From Sphingomonas sp. SORGH_AS_0879 (GTDB lineage Bacteria; Pseudomonadota; Alphaproteobacteria; Sphingomonadales; Sphingomonadaceae): a stretch of DNA of 64,000 nt. Below are positions 8,397-17,009 of the stretch, one piece after another (the first letter of the stretch is position 1; the number at the start of each line of letters is the position of its first letter). The stretch spans positions 2,428,001 through 2,492,000 of the forward strand of contig NZ_JAUTBJ010000002.1 of the NCBI RefSeq assembly GCF_030819175.1, written 5' to 3'. Position numbers and translations under genes: made by a program. Below the pieces are notes generated by a model that saw only the letters and a list, made by a program, of their open reading frames with translations, searched no databases and had not been told where the DNA came from.

Positions 8397-9293
8397 TTAC
8401 GGCAGCACTGGCTCCGGCACCAGTTGCGCGCGCATCGCTGCCGCATCGCGCCCCGGCGGAGCGCCGAACAGGCGACGATAGTCGCGGCTGAACTGCGACA
8501 GGCTTTCGTAGCCGATCGCGAAGCCGACCCGTGCGACCTCCTCGGCGGCGACCAGGCGGCGGCGTGCTTCCTGCAAGCGGACCTGCTTCTGGAACTGCAC
8601 CGGCGTCATCGTCGTCACCGCCTTGAAGTGGCGGTGGAAGCCGGGGACGCTCATGCCCGCCAGCGCGGCGAGGTCGGCCACGCGCAGCGTCTCGGCATAA
8701 TGGTCGCGGATGAACGCCGTCGCACGCCCGATCCGAGCGGCATGAGTGTCGACCAGACCCATCTGCCGCAGCGCCGGACCCAGCGTGCCGCCGAGCAGCC
8801 GCCAGACGATCTCGCGCCGGATCAGCGGGGCGAGCACCGCCTGATCGGCCGGGTGTTCGAGCAACTCAAGCAATCGCCTGAGAGGATCGCGCAGCGCCGG
8901 GTCATGGTCGCTGGTCGCCAGCGCATTGAAGGCGGCAGCCGGGCCCGGCACGCTCACCTGCTCCGCCACCAGTTCGGCCACGGTCACCGGTTCGATCGCG
9001 AGCGACAGCGCCAGATAGGGCACGTCGGCACTCGCCCGCACGATGCGCGACGTGACCGGCAGGTCGACCGAGGCGAGCAGGCATTGGCCCTCGGCATAAT
9101 GATAGGGGGTCGGCCCCAGCATCGACATCTTCGCGCCCTGCACGACGAGGCAGAAGGATGGCCGATAGACCGAGCGGATGATGCCGGTCGGCTCCTCCGC
9201 GCGGGTGATGAGCAGGCCCGGGATCGGCGTTTCGCGACCATGGACGAACCAATGGCGCTCGATCAGTTGGGCAAGGTCGGACAGCGTCGTCAT
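8397..9293 (-). CDS. AraC family transcriptional regulator
   Basis: N-terminal AraC_N-type cupin domain (TPIPGLLITRAEEPTG, PSFCLVVQGAKMS) and C-terminal double helix-turn-helix (LRVADLAALAGMSVPGFHRHF and VARVGFAIGYESLSQFSRDYRRLFG). Start placed at 9293 (MTTLSDLAQLI), the usual N-terminus; the frame is open further upstream. Divergent from an aldo/keto reductase; a 21-bp spaced direct repeat lies between them. This AraC-AKR arrangement is common in proteobacteria and the regulator most likely activates the reductase in response to an aldehyde-like or other small ligand, which is inference. Confidence 0.92.
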   Translation of the reverse strand: MTTLSDLAQLIERHWFVHGRETPIPGLLITRAEEPTGIIRSVYRPSFCLVVQGAKMSMLGPTPYHYAEGQCLLASVDLPVTSRIVRASADVPYLALSLAIEPVTVAELVAEQVSVPGPAAAFNALATSDHDPALRDPLRRLLELLEHPADQAVLAPLIRREIVWRLLGGTLGPALRQMGLVDTHAARIGRATAFIRDHYAETLRVADLAALAGMSVPGFHRHFKAVTTMTPVQFQKQVRLQEARRRLVAAEEVARVGFAIGYESLSQFSRDYRRLFGAPPGRDAAAMRAQLVPEPVLP

Positions 9294-9340
9294 GGCAGAG
9301 ATCGTAGCTTCGCCGCGCGCCGAAAGCACCGTCTACGCAT

Positions 9341-9377
9341 GACTTTGATAGGATCGGGCAGGACTTTGATCGGATCG
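9341..9377. promoter_or_regulatory. Tandem direct-repeat operator, probable AraC-family site
   Basis: GACTTTGATAGGATCG (9341-9356) is repeated as GACTTTGATCGGATCG (9362-9377): 15 of 16 bases identical with a 21-bp period, two helical turns. AraC-family dimers bind such same-face direct repeats (as at araI). The pair lies 66-102 bp before the aldo/keto reductase start and 48-84 bp before the regulator start, as expected for an activator site. Confidence 0.7.
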
Positions 9378-9442
9378 ACGTCGCGGCGCCGAACGTTCGC
9401 GGCGTATCTCCGGCTCATCCATTCCAACAGGAGTATCATCCC

Positions 9443-10459
9443 ATGCGTATGCGCCAACTCGGCCATAGCGGCCTGTTCGTGTCCGAACTCTGCCTCGGCA
9501 CCATGACCTTCGGCGGCAGCGAGGGCATCTGGGGCCAGATCGGCCAGCTTCGCCAGGACGAGGCAGACGCGCTGGTCCGGACCGCGCTCGATGCCGGCAT
9601 CAACTTCATCGACACCGCCAATGTCTATGCCGGCGGTGAAAGCGAGCGCATTCTCGGCCAGTCGCTCAAGAACATCGGCGTCGCCCGCGACGATGTCGTG
9701 ATCGCGACCAAGGTGCTAGGTCCGATGGGCGATGGTCCCAATGCGCGCGGCGCCTCGCGCGGCCACATCCTCAGCCAGTGCAAGCAGAGCCTCCAGCGGC
9801 TGGGACTCGACCATATCGACCTCTACCAGATCCATGGCTTCGATCCCGCGACGCCGATCGAGGAGACGCTGGAGGCGCTCGATACGCTCGTCCGTCATGG
9901 TCACGTCCGCTATCTCGGCCTGTCCAACTGGGCGGCGTGGCAGGTGGTGAAGGCGGTCGGTATCACCGAGGCGCGGCGGCTCGCGCCGATCCTCTCACTC
10001 CAGGCCTATTACACGCTGGTCGGCCGCGACCTGGAACGCGAGATCGTGCCGATGCTGCGGTCCGAGAAGATCGGGCTGATGGTATGGAGTCCGCTGGCCG
10101 GCGGGTATCTATCGGGCAAATATGATGGCGAGGGCCAAGCGGCGGACGGTCGGCGCGCGACGTTCGACTTTCCGCCGGTCGACCGGACGCGCGGCTCGGT
10201 GGTGATCCCCGAGATGCGTCGCATCGCCGAGGCGAAGGGCTGCACCGTCGCGCAGGTCGCGCTTGCCTGGCTGCTCCACCAGCCGGTGGTGACCAGCGTG
10301 ATCGTCGGGGCCAAGCGGGTCGATCAGCTTACCGACAATATCGCCGCGACCCAGGTGTCGCTCGACGCGGACGACCTTGCCGCCCTCGATGCGGTGACCA
10401 AGCTGCCAGCGGAATATCCCGGCTGGATGCTCGAGCGCCAAGGCGGCTATCGCGCCTGA
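9443..10459 (+). CDS. Aldo/keto reductase (second copy type)
   Basis: AKR-superfamily enzyme of 338 aa. Tetrad elements: FIDTANVYAGGESE (Asp, Tyr), IATKVLG (Lys), LYQIHGFD (His); cofactor tail SVIVGAKRVDQLTDNI. An AACAGGAG sits a few bases upstream of the ATG at 9443; a second in-frame ATG follows at 9449. Faces the AraC regulator and is separated from it by a direct-repeat operator. Shares length, order of motifs and the PMGDGPxxxGASR stretch with the AKR at 4976, so the two are paralogues controlled by different regulators (LysR there, AraC here). Confidence 0.92.
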   Translation: MRMRQLGHSGLFVSELCLGTMTFGGSEGIWGQIGQLRQDEADALVRTALDAGINFIDTANVYAGGESERILGQSLKNIGVARDDVVIATKVLGPMGDGPNARGASRGHILSQCKQSLQRLGLDHIDLYQIHGFDPATPIEETLEALDTLVRHGHVRYLGLSNWAAWQVVKAVGITEARRLAPILSLQAYYTLVGRDLEREIVPMLRSEKIGLMVWSPLAGGYLSGKYDGEGQAADGRRATFDFPPVDRTRGSVVIPEMRRIAEAKGCTVAQVALAWLLHQPVVTSVIVGAKRVDQLTDNIAATQVSLDADDLAALDAVTKLPAEYPGWMLERQGGYRA

Positions 10460-10472
10460 GCGTCGCAGGTTC

Positions 10473-10500
10473 GGCGGGACGGTTTCGTGACCGTCCCGCC
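10473..10500. terminator. Hairpin between convergent genes, probable bidirectional terminator
   Basis: Perfect 11-bp stem GGCGGGACGGT / ACCGTCCCGCC with a TTCGTG loop, just after the aldo/keto reductase stop and before the end of the convergent phosphoesterase gene. No T-run follows, so intrinsic strength is uncertain. Confidence 0.6.
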
Positions 10501-10531
10501 GCTCCGACCGTCCGTCCAGAGGGGCAGCGGA

Positions 10532-11272
10532 TCACCCAGGCAGGATACGGCCCGTCCGGGCGGCATGGGCAAAGGCCGGAAAGCCGAAAGCCTCTGCCTG
10601 ACGCGCCGGAATCTCATAGTCATAGGGCACGCCGTGCAGTTGAGCGGCCCATCCGGCGTTACGACGCTCGACGATGGCATAGCGCGCCAGCGGGCTGCCC
10701 GCCTCCATGACGTGTGGGGTCGCGCCCCGGTCCCGGTAGCAGGGCATCCCGACGCTACCGGGATTGACGATCAGAACGCCATCGACCGCCACCATGCGCG
10801 GCGTATGCGTATGCCCGCACAGCACCAGACTGGCCGACCCGATGCCCTTCAGGCGCGGCCGGATGGCGGTGTCGGTATCCAGTGTCGCGCGGCCGGAGCT
10901 CACATCCTCGAGCAGATATTCCAGATCCCCGCCCGCCGGGCTGCCGTGGCAGGCGAAGACGTCGCCATCACAGAGGGTGAGCGTCGCGGGCAGACCCTCG
11001 ATCCATGCCCAATGCTCTTGGGTCAGGAGAGGCCGCGCCAGAACGTCGAACGCCCCGTCGCTGCCGTCCTGCAACTGCCGCTCATGGTTCCCTGCGATGG
11101 TGAGATAGCCGGAGCGCATCTGAAGTTCGGCGCTTGCCCCAGGATCGAACGGGCCGGACACGAGGTCACCCAGATTGACGACCAGGTCGGGCGCGGCGGC
11201 GGTCATCGCGTCGCGGACAGCCTCCAGCGCGGCCAGATTTCCATGGGCGTCGGCAATGACCCCGATCTTCAA
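10532..11272 (-). CDS. Calcineurin-like metallophosphoesterase (YfcE/MJ0936 type)
   Basis: Begins LKIGVIADAHGNLAALEAV: the DAHGN metal motif of the YfcE/MJ0936 phosphodiesterase family, followed by NLGDLVSGP, AGNHER, ACHGSP and CGHTHTPR, so the full metal-binding set is present. Soluble cytosolic phosphodiesterase; natural substrate unknown. Start is TTG at 11272, preceded by AAGGGGGAAG; no ATG or GTG fits between the family N-terminus and the upstream frame, which is long but non-homologous. About 246 aa. A 98-bp gap separates it from the quinone reductase upstream on the same strand. Confidence 0.85.
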   Translation of the reverse strand: MKIGVIADAHGNLAALEAVRDAMTAAAPDLVVNLGDLVSGPFDPGASAELQMRSGYLTIAGNHERQLQDGSDGAFDVLARPLLTQEHWAWIEGLPATLTLCDGDVFACHGSPAGGDLEYLLEDVSSGRATLDTDTAIRPRLKGIGSASLVLCGHTHTPRMVAVDGVLIVNPGSVGMPCYRDRGATPHVMEAGSPLARYAIVERRNAGWAAQLHGVPYDYEIPARQAEAFGFPAFAHAARTGRILPG

Positions 11273-11370
11273 TGCTTCCCCCTTGGCCGAAACGCAGCGA
11301 CATCCCGGATGAGCATGGCAGGTGCTTCCTCGAAACGCCATGCACGACCAGCGGTCACCAGCGACCGCCG

Positions 11371-12342
11371 TTACCCGAGACCCTCGGGGACCAAGACGAT
11401 CTTGCCCGCGAAGCTGCGATCCTCCAGCAGGCGATGGGCAGCGGCCCCCTCGCTCAGCGGGAAGGTGGTGATGACAGGCGCGGTAATCGTGCCAGCCCGC
11501 AAGGCCGCGAACAGCCTGTCGGCGCGGCTCTGTCGGCTTTCCGCGCGGTTCAGATAGGTCCAAAGATCGCCGCCGACGACACCCTTGGAATGCTCCATCA
11601 GCGACAGCGGATCGATCGCGGGCGGTGGGCCGCCCGCCTTGCCGAAGATCACCACGCGGCCACCGGGACGCAAGGCGGCGAGGCTGTCGTGGAGCGTGGT
11701 GCCGATCGAATCATAGACCAGATCGACGCCGTCTCCGGTCGCCCGCCGCACCTGCGCCACCCAGTCGTCATAGCCATAGACCGCACTAGCACCGTTCGAC
11801 CGCGCCTGTTCGCGCTTGGACGGGGTCGAGGCCAGCGCATGGACCTCGGCGCCGAGCGCTGCCGCCATTTGGGTGAGTAGCCGCCCGACGCCGCCAGACG
11901 CGGCCTGGACCAGCACGCGGTCTCCGGCGGCCAGCCTGCCGCTATCCTCGACCAGATATTGCGCCGTCACGCCTTGCAGCAAAAGCGCGGCGGCGGTGCG
12001 ATCGTCGATATCGTCCGGCAGCGCGACCAGACGATCGGCAGGCGCGCAGACCCGCTCGGCATGGGCGCGCGGCACGTCAAGAAAGCCGACCCGCTGCCCG
12101 ATCCGCCAGCGATCGACGCCGTTCCCGACCGCGATGATACGCCCCACGCCCTCATAGCCGCCAATCCATGGCGCTTTGCCGTCCAGCACATAGACGCCCT
12201 GGCGGCGGTAGATGTCGGCGAAGTTCAAGCCGACCGCGCGGGTTTCCACCAGCACCGAGCCGGCGTCCAGCTCGTGATCCGGAAAAGCGCCATAGCGCAG
12301 GACCTCGGGGTCCCCGAATCGATCGAAGAACAAGGCCTTCAC
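11371..12342 (-). CDS. Quinone oxidoreductase family protein (NADPH-dependent MDR)
   Basis: About 323 aa: GroES-like domain (VKALFFDRFGDPEVLRYG, GLNFADIYRRQGVY, GYEGVGRI) and Rossmann domain with VLVQAASGGVGRLLTQMAAALGA, the zeta-crystallin/Qor signature without zinc ligands. Catalyses NADPH-linked reduction of quinones or enones in the cytosol. GTG start at 12342 selected because GAGGA lies seven bases upstream and the family starts at MKA; an ATG at 12375 is the alternative. Divergent from a LysR regulator (126-bp spacer) that probably controls it. Confidence 0.9.
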   Translation of the reverse strand: MKALFFDRFGDPEVLRYGAFPDHELDAGSVLVETRAVGLNFADIYRRQGVYVLDGKAPWIGGYEGVGRIIAVGNGVDRWRIGQRVGFLDVPRAHAERVCAPADRLVALPDDIDDRTAAALLLQGVTAQYLVEDSGRLAAGDRVLVQAASGGVGRLLTQMAAALGAEVHALASTPSKREQARSNGASAVYGYDDWVAQVRRATGDGVDLVYDSIGTTLHDSLAALRPGGRVVIFGKAGGPPPAIDPLSLMEHSKGVVGGDLWTYLNRAESRQSRADRLFAALRAGTITAPVITTFPLSEGAAAHRLLEDRSFAGKIVLVPEGLG

Positions 12343-12468
12343 CGCACTATCCTCGACACGCCCATCGCCGATCATCCTTGTTTTGGTTGCCAATGACCGG
12401 AGGATGCCTGCTGGACTGCGCCGGAAACAGCCGCATAGGATGCGACGTCTTCGAACCAGGGGTTTGCA

Positions 12469-13362
12469 ATGGACCGATTGACCAGCATGGCGATCTTCGT
12501 ATCGGTCGTCGATCTGGGCAGCTTCACCGCCGCGGCCAAGGCGCACGACATCTCGGCAACGATGGTGGCCAAGCATGTCAACGCGTTGGAAGCGCGGCTC
12601 GACACCCGCCTGCTGCACCGGACGACCCGGCGGTTGTCGCCGACCGAGGCCGGTCGACGCTTCACCGAATCCTGCCGTCGCGTGCTGGCGGATGTCGCGA
12701 TCGCAGAGGCGGTGGGGGCCGAGGTGGCGCAGACGCCGGTCGGTCGGCTTCGCATCGCCGCGCCGGTCGCCTTCGGCACCGAACGGGTCGCGCCCCTGCT
12801 GGCCACCTATCTCGACCGCTTTCCGGACATGCAGGCGGAACTGGTGCTGGGTGACCGCAAGGTCGATCTGATCGAGGAAGGCTTCGACCTGGCCTTTCGG
12901 ATCGGTGCGCTGGAGGACGACTGGCTGGTCGTCCATCCGCTCGCTCCCTATCGGCTGATGCTCGCTGCCGCGCCGGGCTATCTGGTGCGGCACGGTCATC
13001 CGGAGAGGCCCGCCGACTTGCGCGAACATCGGCTGATCGGCTTCGCGCAATTCGGTGCGGACGACCGCTGGACACTGGTCGGTCCGGGCGGCGAGCATGT
13101 CGTACCGCTGCCCCCGCCCCGCCTGCGCATCAGCCACGCGGCCGCCCTGCGGCAAGCGGCGGTCGCGGGCTATGGCATCATCCTGCAATCCCGCGTGACG
13201 CTGGACGGCGATCTGGCGTCGGGGCGTCTAATCCCGGTTCTGGCGGATTACGCGCCCGAACCTCGTCCGCTGACGCTCGTCCGCCTGCCCGATCGTCGCA
13301 TGACGGCAGGCCTGCGCGCCTTTGTCGAGATGGCGGTTTCGGCGTTTCGCGACGAAGGATGA
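12469..13362 (+). CDS. LysR family transcriptional regulator
   Basis: Begins MDRLTSMAIFVSVVDLGSF and carries a classic LysR winged helix (FTAAAKAHDISATMVAKHV, LLHRTTRRLSPTEAG) and an effector domain (RLRIAAPVAFGTERVAPLL; DLAFRIGALEDD). This is the CrgA/DmlR-like subgroup often found beside quinone reductases or short-chain dehydrogenases. Normal length (297 aa). The divergent partner is the quinone oxidoreductase, the presumed target. Confidence 0.92.
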   Translation: MDRLTSMAIFVSVVDLGSFTAAAKAHDISATMVAKHVNALEARLDTRLLHRTTRRLSPTEAGRRFTESCRRVLADVAIAEAVGAEVAQTPVGRLRIAAPVAFGTERVAPLLATYLDRFPDMQAELVLGDRKVDLIEEGFDLAFRIGALEDDWLVVHPLAPYRLMLAAAPGYLVRHGHPERPADLREHRLIGFAQFGADDRWTLVGPGGEHVVPLPPPRLRISHAAALRQAAVAGYGIILQSRVTLDGDLASGRLIPVLADYAPEPRPLTLVRLPDRRMTAGLRAFVEMAVSAFRDEG

Positions 13363-13448
13363 AGCAAAGCGATAACGGTCGAAGCCGGTCCAGCCATCAC
13401 CGGTGCGCCGGATTGACGCGCCGCCATCCAGGGTTGAATTCGTCGGAC

Positions 13449-14622
13449 ATGAGCATCTCCAACCGCGAAGCGCGTCGGATCGTCCTGGCGGCGCAGGGCT
13501 TTGGTCGCCCGCGCCCGCGTCAGCCCCTCGGTTCGCCACCTGCGCAGCACCGCCGAGCGGCTCAACCTCTTCCAGATCGATAGCGTCAACGTGCTGACGC
13601 GAGCGCACTATCTGCCGGCCTTCTCGCGGCTCGGTGGCTATGACCGTGCCCTGCTGGAGGGCGATGCGTGGGGGCCGAAACGCCAGCGGCGGATGTTCGA
13701 ATATTGGGCGCATGAGGCGTCGTTGCTACCGCTCGACCTGCACCCGCTGCTCCGCTGGCGCATGGCGCGGGCCGAACGCGGCGAGATCGGTTCGCAGAGG
13801 CTTCGGCGTTTCGCGCTCGACCTTCGCGCCGAGGCCGTCGCCATACTCGAGCGCATCACCGCCGAAAGGCCGCTCACGGCCGCCGATTTCGAGAACGGGT
13901 CGAGCCGCAGCGGCTGGTGGGAATGGAGCCACGTCAAGCACGCGCTCGAATGGCTGTTCTGGTCCGGCTTTCTCACGACGGCGACGCGGCGGGGCAGCTT
14001 CGCCCGCGTCTATGACCTGACCGAGCGGGTCATCCCGCCGACGGTGCTGGCAACACCCACGCCGTCCGTGGAGGCGGCGCAACGTGCGCTGATCGAACGC
14101 AGCGCCCGCGCACTGGCGATCGCGACCGCCAGCGACCTGCGCGACTATTTCCGGTTGAAGCCCGCCGAAGCCGATCACGCGATCGCCGATCTGGCGGAAG
14201 ACGGAGTGCTCGTGCCGGTGCGGGTCGAGGGCTGGAGCCAGAAGGCATGGATGTATCGCGACGCCGCCGTGCCGCATCGGGTGCAGGGCGCTGCCTTGCT
14301 TGCCCCCTTCGACCCGTTGATCTGGGAACGGGCTCGCACGGAACGCCTGTTCGGCTTCCACTATCGCATCGAGATCTATGTCCCGCAGGATCGGCGCACG
14401 CATGGCTATTATGTGCTGCCCTTCCTGATGGACGAGGCGCTGGTCGCGAGGCTCGATCTCAAGGCGGACCGGCAGGCCGGGCTGCTGCTCGCTCACCGCA
14501 TCACGCTGGAACCGGGAGCGCCCGCCGATACGCTGTCTCGGCTTCGGGCCGAGTTGGACGGAATGGCGGCATGGCTTTGTCTAGACGCCGTCCGCATCGG
14601 CGCGGTCGTGCATCGTAGTTGA
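13449..14622 (+). pseudogene. YcaQ/AlkX-type winged-helix protein (HTH_42), frameshifted near its start
   Basis: The N-terminus MSISNREARRIVLAAQGFGR lies in one frame from 13449 and the rest (SVRHLRSTAERLNLFQIDSV, then RAHYLPAFSRLGGYDR, and YWAHEASLLPLDLHPLLR) in another. Dropping one C of the CCCC run at 13524-13527 joins them as ...RQPSVRHLR. The assembled protein matches the COG3214 winged-helix family, which includes YcaQ, a DNA glycosylase acting on interstrand crosslinks. The catalytic region AHYLPAFSRLG and late motif LAPFDPLIWERARTERLFGF are intact. If the indel is an assembly error this is a normal gene of about 390 aa. Confidence 0.8.
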
Positions 14623-14635
14623 GCGTCTTCGCCCG

Positions 14636-15688
14636 TCACGTTGCTCCACCCCGCTCGGCGGCGGGCACGATGCCGTCGTCGAGCAGCGCATGGAGCGCGG
14701 CGATATGGTCATTGTCGCGCGCGCCGCCAGGATCGGAGGTCATGACGACCCTCATCTTGAGGTCTGGCACGATGAACAGCATCTGCCCGCCATAGCCCCA
14801 GGCGAAGCGCAGCGGATCGCCACGACTGGTGCCAACGAACCAGCCATAGCCATATTGCCCGCCGCTCCACGGCGATACGGTGCGAGGAGTCCAGCTTTCC
14901 TCGATCCAGCGGGCGGGGACGATCCGCCGCCCGTCGATCACGCCGCCCAGGCGATAGAGTTCGCCGAACCGCGCCAGGCTGCGCGGCGACATCATCATGT
15001 CGTTGCCGCCGAAAAAGATGCCCTGCGGATCGCGCGACCATGGCGGGATGGTGATGCCGAGCGGCTCCGCCAGCCAGTCGCGCATCAGCGTGTGGGTGTC
15101 GCGTCCCGACCCGCGGGTCAGCATCGCCGACAGCAGATGCGTGTTGCCGGTCGAATAGAGCATCGCGCCGCCCGGCTCATCGACGAAAGGGCGCGCGAGG
15201 GCGAAGCGGACCCAGTTGCGACTGGACACCCAGCGCCCATAATTCTCACCCGACGTCCGCTCCAACCCCGCGCGCATCGTCAGCAGATCCTCGACGGTCA
15301 GCCGGGCAAGACCCGGGTCGGGATCGGGCGGCGCATCGCTGCCGAGCACCGACAGCACGGGCTGGTCGACGCCGGTCAGCGTGCCTTTCACGATCGCGAT
15401 GCCGACCAGCGCGGACAGGACCGACTTGGACGCGGACTTGATATTGACCGGCCGGTCGAGCGGCGGCCCGCCGTTGAAGCGCTGCTCGGCCAGCACCTGC
15501 CCGTCGCGGAGGACCAGCAGCGAGCGGAGCCGGGGAAGACGGCTGGCTTGGGCAACGGTATCGGCCAGGATGGTGCCGTCCAAACCGCGCGTCTCGACCG
15601 GGCGAGACATGGCGGCTTGCCGTGGCGCAGGCGCGGCATCGCAACCGCTGGCGAGGAGGAGCGCCAGCGCGGAGGCATATCGCTTCAC
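14636..15688 (-). CDS. Serine hydrolase (class C beta-lactamase-like), lipoprotein
   Basis: Lipoprotein signal with lipobox LLASGC (Cys16), then a beta-lactamase/EstB/NylB-type domain. The SxxK catalytic motif is SASK (residues about 85-88), followed by the YSTGNTHLLSAML segment where the catalytic Tyr lies and a late WGYGGQ motif in place of KTG. About 350 aa. Likely periplasmic esterase, amidohydrolase or peptidase rather than an antibiotic resistance enzyme. The start is GTG at 15688, overlapping the TGA of the upstream alpha/beta hydrolase (GTGA), so the two are translationally coupled. Confidence 0.87.
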   Translation of the reverse strand: MKRYASALALLLASGCDAAPAPRQAAMSRPVETRGLDGTILADTVAQASRLPRLRSLLVLRDGQVLAEQRFNGGPPLDRPVNIKSASKSVLSALVGIAIVKGTLTGVDQPVLSVLGSDAPPDPDPGLARLTVEDLLTMRAGLERTSGENYGRWVSSRNWVRFALARPFVDEPGGAMLYSTGNTHLLSAMLTRGSGRDTHTLMRDWLAEPLGITIPPWSRDPQGIFFGGNDMMMSPRSLARFGELYRLGGVIDGRRIVPARWIEESWTPRTVSPWSGGQYGYGWFVGTSRGDPLRFAWGYGGQMLFIVPDLKMRVVMTSDPGGARDNDHIAALHALLDDGIVPAAERGGAT

Positions 15689-16686
15689 GGCGTCATCGCA
15701 GAGCGAAGCGATTGCAGGAACGCGGCGGGCGCTTCGACCTGCGGCGAATGGCCGAGATCGTCCAGGCGGATCAGGCTTGCGCCTGGGATGCGCTTTACCG
15801 CCTCCTCGGCGGCCTGCGGCACGGTGCGGACTCGGGCGCGCCGGCCCTCGGGCGCACTGTTGGCGCGAAAGGCCGTCAAGTCGCGCTGGCCGATGATGAG
15901 CGTGGTCGGGACCGCCAGGCGCGGCAGCTCGGCCGCGACCGGCTGGGTTTGGATCATATCGGACAGACGGGCCTGTGCATCGCGCACCGTGTCACCATCG
16001 GGGCTGGCATATTGCCCGGCCAGCATGGCGACCCAGCGGTCATAGGCCGGCCGCCAGACCCCATGATAATAGTTACGGAGCTGATAGGCCTTGATCGACG
16101 CGGCATCCGTCTTCGCCTCTTCGGCGCGCAGCTTGCCGAGATCGGTATAGGGCACGCCCTCACTCAGCGTGTCGTTGAGGCCGAGCGGGTTGACCAGCAC
16201 CAGCTTCGCGACCCGCTCAGGGTACAGGAGCGCGAAGCGCGTGGCGAGAATGCCGCCGGTCGAATGACCGACCAGCACGACCTTGCCGGCCCCGGCCCGG
16301 TCGAGCAGCGCGGCAGTCAGCGCGGCCATGGTGTGGAAGCTGTACTGATAGTCACTCGGCTTCGACGATTTGCAAAAGCCGATCTGGTCCGGCGCGATGA
16401 CGCGGTAGCCCGCAGCCGCTAGGCCACGCGCGGTTTCGCCCCAGGTCGCGGCGCAAAAATTCTTGCCGTGGAGCAGGACGACCGTCGTACCATTAGGCGT
16501 GGCGGTCGCCGGCCAGTCGAGAAAGGCCATGCGAACCGGATGGCCCTGTGACGTCCCCTCGAACCAGTGCACGGGGGCAGGATAGTCGAACCGTTCCAGA
16601 TTGGCACCCAACGGCACGGTTTGCGCAGTCGCACTGGTTGAGAGCAGGGCCGAACAAGCGGCGGCAGCGAGAAAGGGACGAAGCAT
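15685..16686 (-). CDS. Secreted alpha/beta hydrolase
   Basis: Signal peptide MLRPFLAAAACSALLSTSATA with an AxA site, then an alpha/beta hydrolase fold. Oxyanion-hole region LLHGKNF, nucleophile elbow GHSTGG (Ser about 142), and late catalytic His in LDDLGHSPQ. Resembles haloalkane dehalogenase/epoxide hydrolase-like or proline iminopeptidase-like esterases; substrate unknown. The ATG at 16686 is the only start giving a signal peptide. Coupled by a 4-bp overlap to the downstream serine hydrolase, forming a two-gene periplasmic hydrolase unit. Confidence 0.88.
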   Translation of the reverse strand: MLRPFLAAAACSALLSTSATAQTVPLGANLERFDYPAPVHWFEGTSQGHPVRMAFLDWPATATPNGTTVVLLHGKNFCAATWGETARGLAAAGYRVIAPDQIGFCKSSKPSDYQYSFHTMAALTAALLDRAGAGKVVLVGHSTGGILATRFALLYPERVAKLVLVNPLGLNDTLSEGVPYTDLGKLRAEEAKTDAASIKAYQLRNYYHGVWRPAYDRWVAMLAGQYASPDGDTVRDAQARLSDMIQTQPVAAELPRLAVPTTLIIGQRDLTAFRANSAPEGRRARVRTVPQAAEEAVKRIPGASLIRLDDLGHSPQVEAPAAFLQSLRSAMTP

Positions 16687-16703
16687 CAAAGGGTAACACC
16701 AGC

Positions 16704-16730
16704 CGCGGCGCCAATATCCCTGGCGCCGCG
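16704..16730 (-). terminator. Strong hairpin after the 16740 gene, possible terminator
   Basis: Perfect 10-bp stem CGCGGCGCCA / TGGCGCCGCG with a 7-base loop, downstream of the 16740-17009 gene and in the 5' leader of the alpha/beta hydrolase. Only a short T-poor tail follows on the minus strand, so it may act as an attenuator instead. Confidence 0.45.
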
Positions 16731-16739
16731 ACGACGTCG

Positions 16740-17009
16740 TCAGATGGTTCGCTTTGTCTCCGCACGGCTGGTGACCATGTCCCACAATCGGTAGGCCGCG
16801 TCTTCATCCTCCGGGGATGGCGCATGGAGATTGAAGCCAATATCCTCCCAAGGCTGGCGGGCCTCCCAATCCGGATTGAGCGACCAGTAACAGACGCTCG
16901 CCTCGAACATCGCCAGATGCTCGATGGGGGTTTCCATCGGTGGCAGGCCCTTTGTCTCGACATGCGCGTGAATGGACCGCGCCAGATCATCGAGCCGCTT
17001 GTTGATCAT
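16740..17009 (-). CDS. Small hypothetical protein
   Basis: 89 aa, acidic, soluble, no signal peptide or membrane segment (starts MINKRLDDLARSIHAHVETKG and contains CYWSLNPDWEARQPWEDIGF). Not recognised. The ATG at 17009 is preceded by GGGAAAG and overlaps the upstream, also unrecognised gene by 23 bp, so the two are translationally linked and probably work together. It lies at the left edge of the accessory stretch that ends at tRNA-Pro. Confidence 0.65.
   Translation of the reverse strand: MINKRLDDLARSIHAHVETKGLPPMETPIEHLAMFEASVCYWSLNPDWEARQPWEDIGFNLHAPSPEDEDAAYRLWDMVTSRAETKRTI

Noticed and set aside
14636..15688. Antibiotic-resistance beta-lactamase.
   Set aside because: SxxK is present but the KTG-type motif and the YxN Asn are not; lipoprotein signal and coupling to an alpha/beta hydrolase favour an esterase or amidohydrolase.
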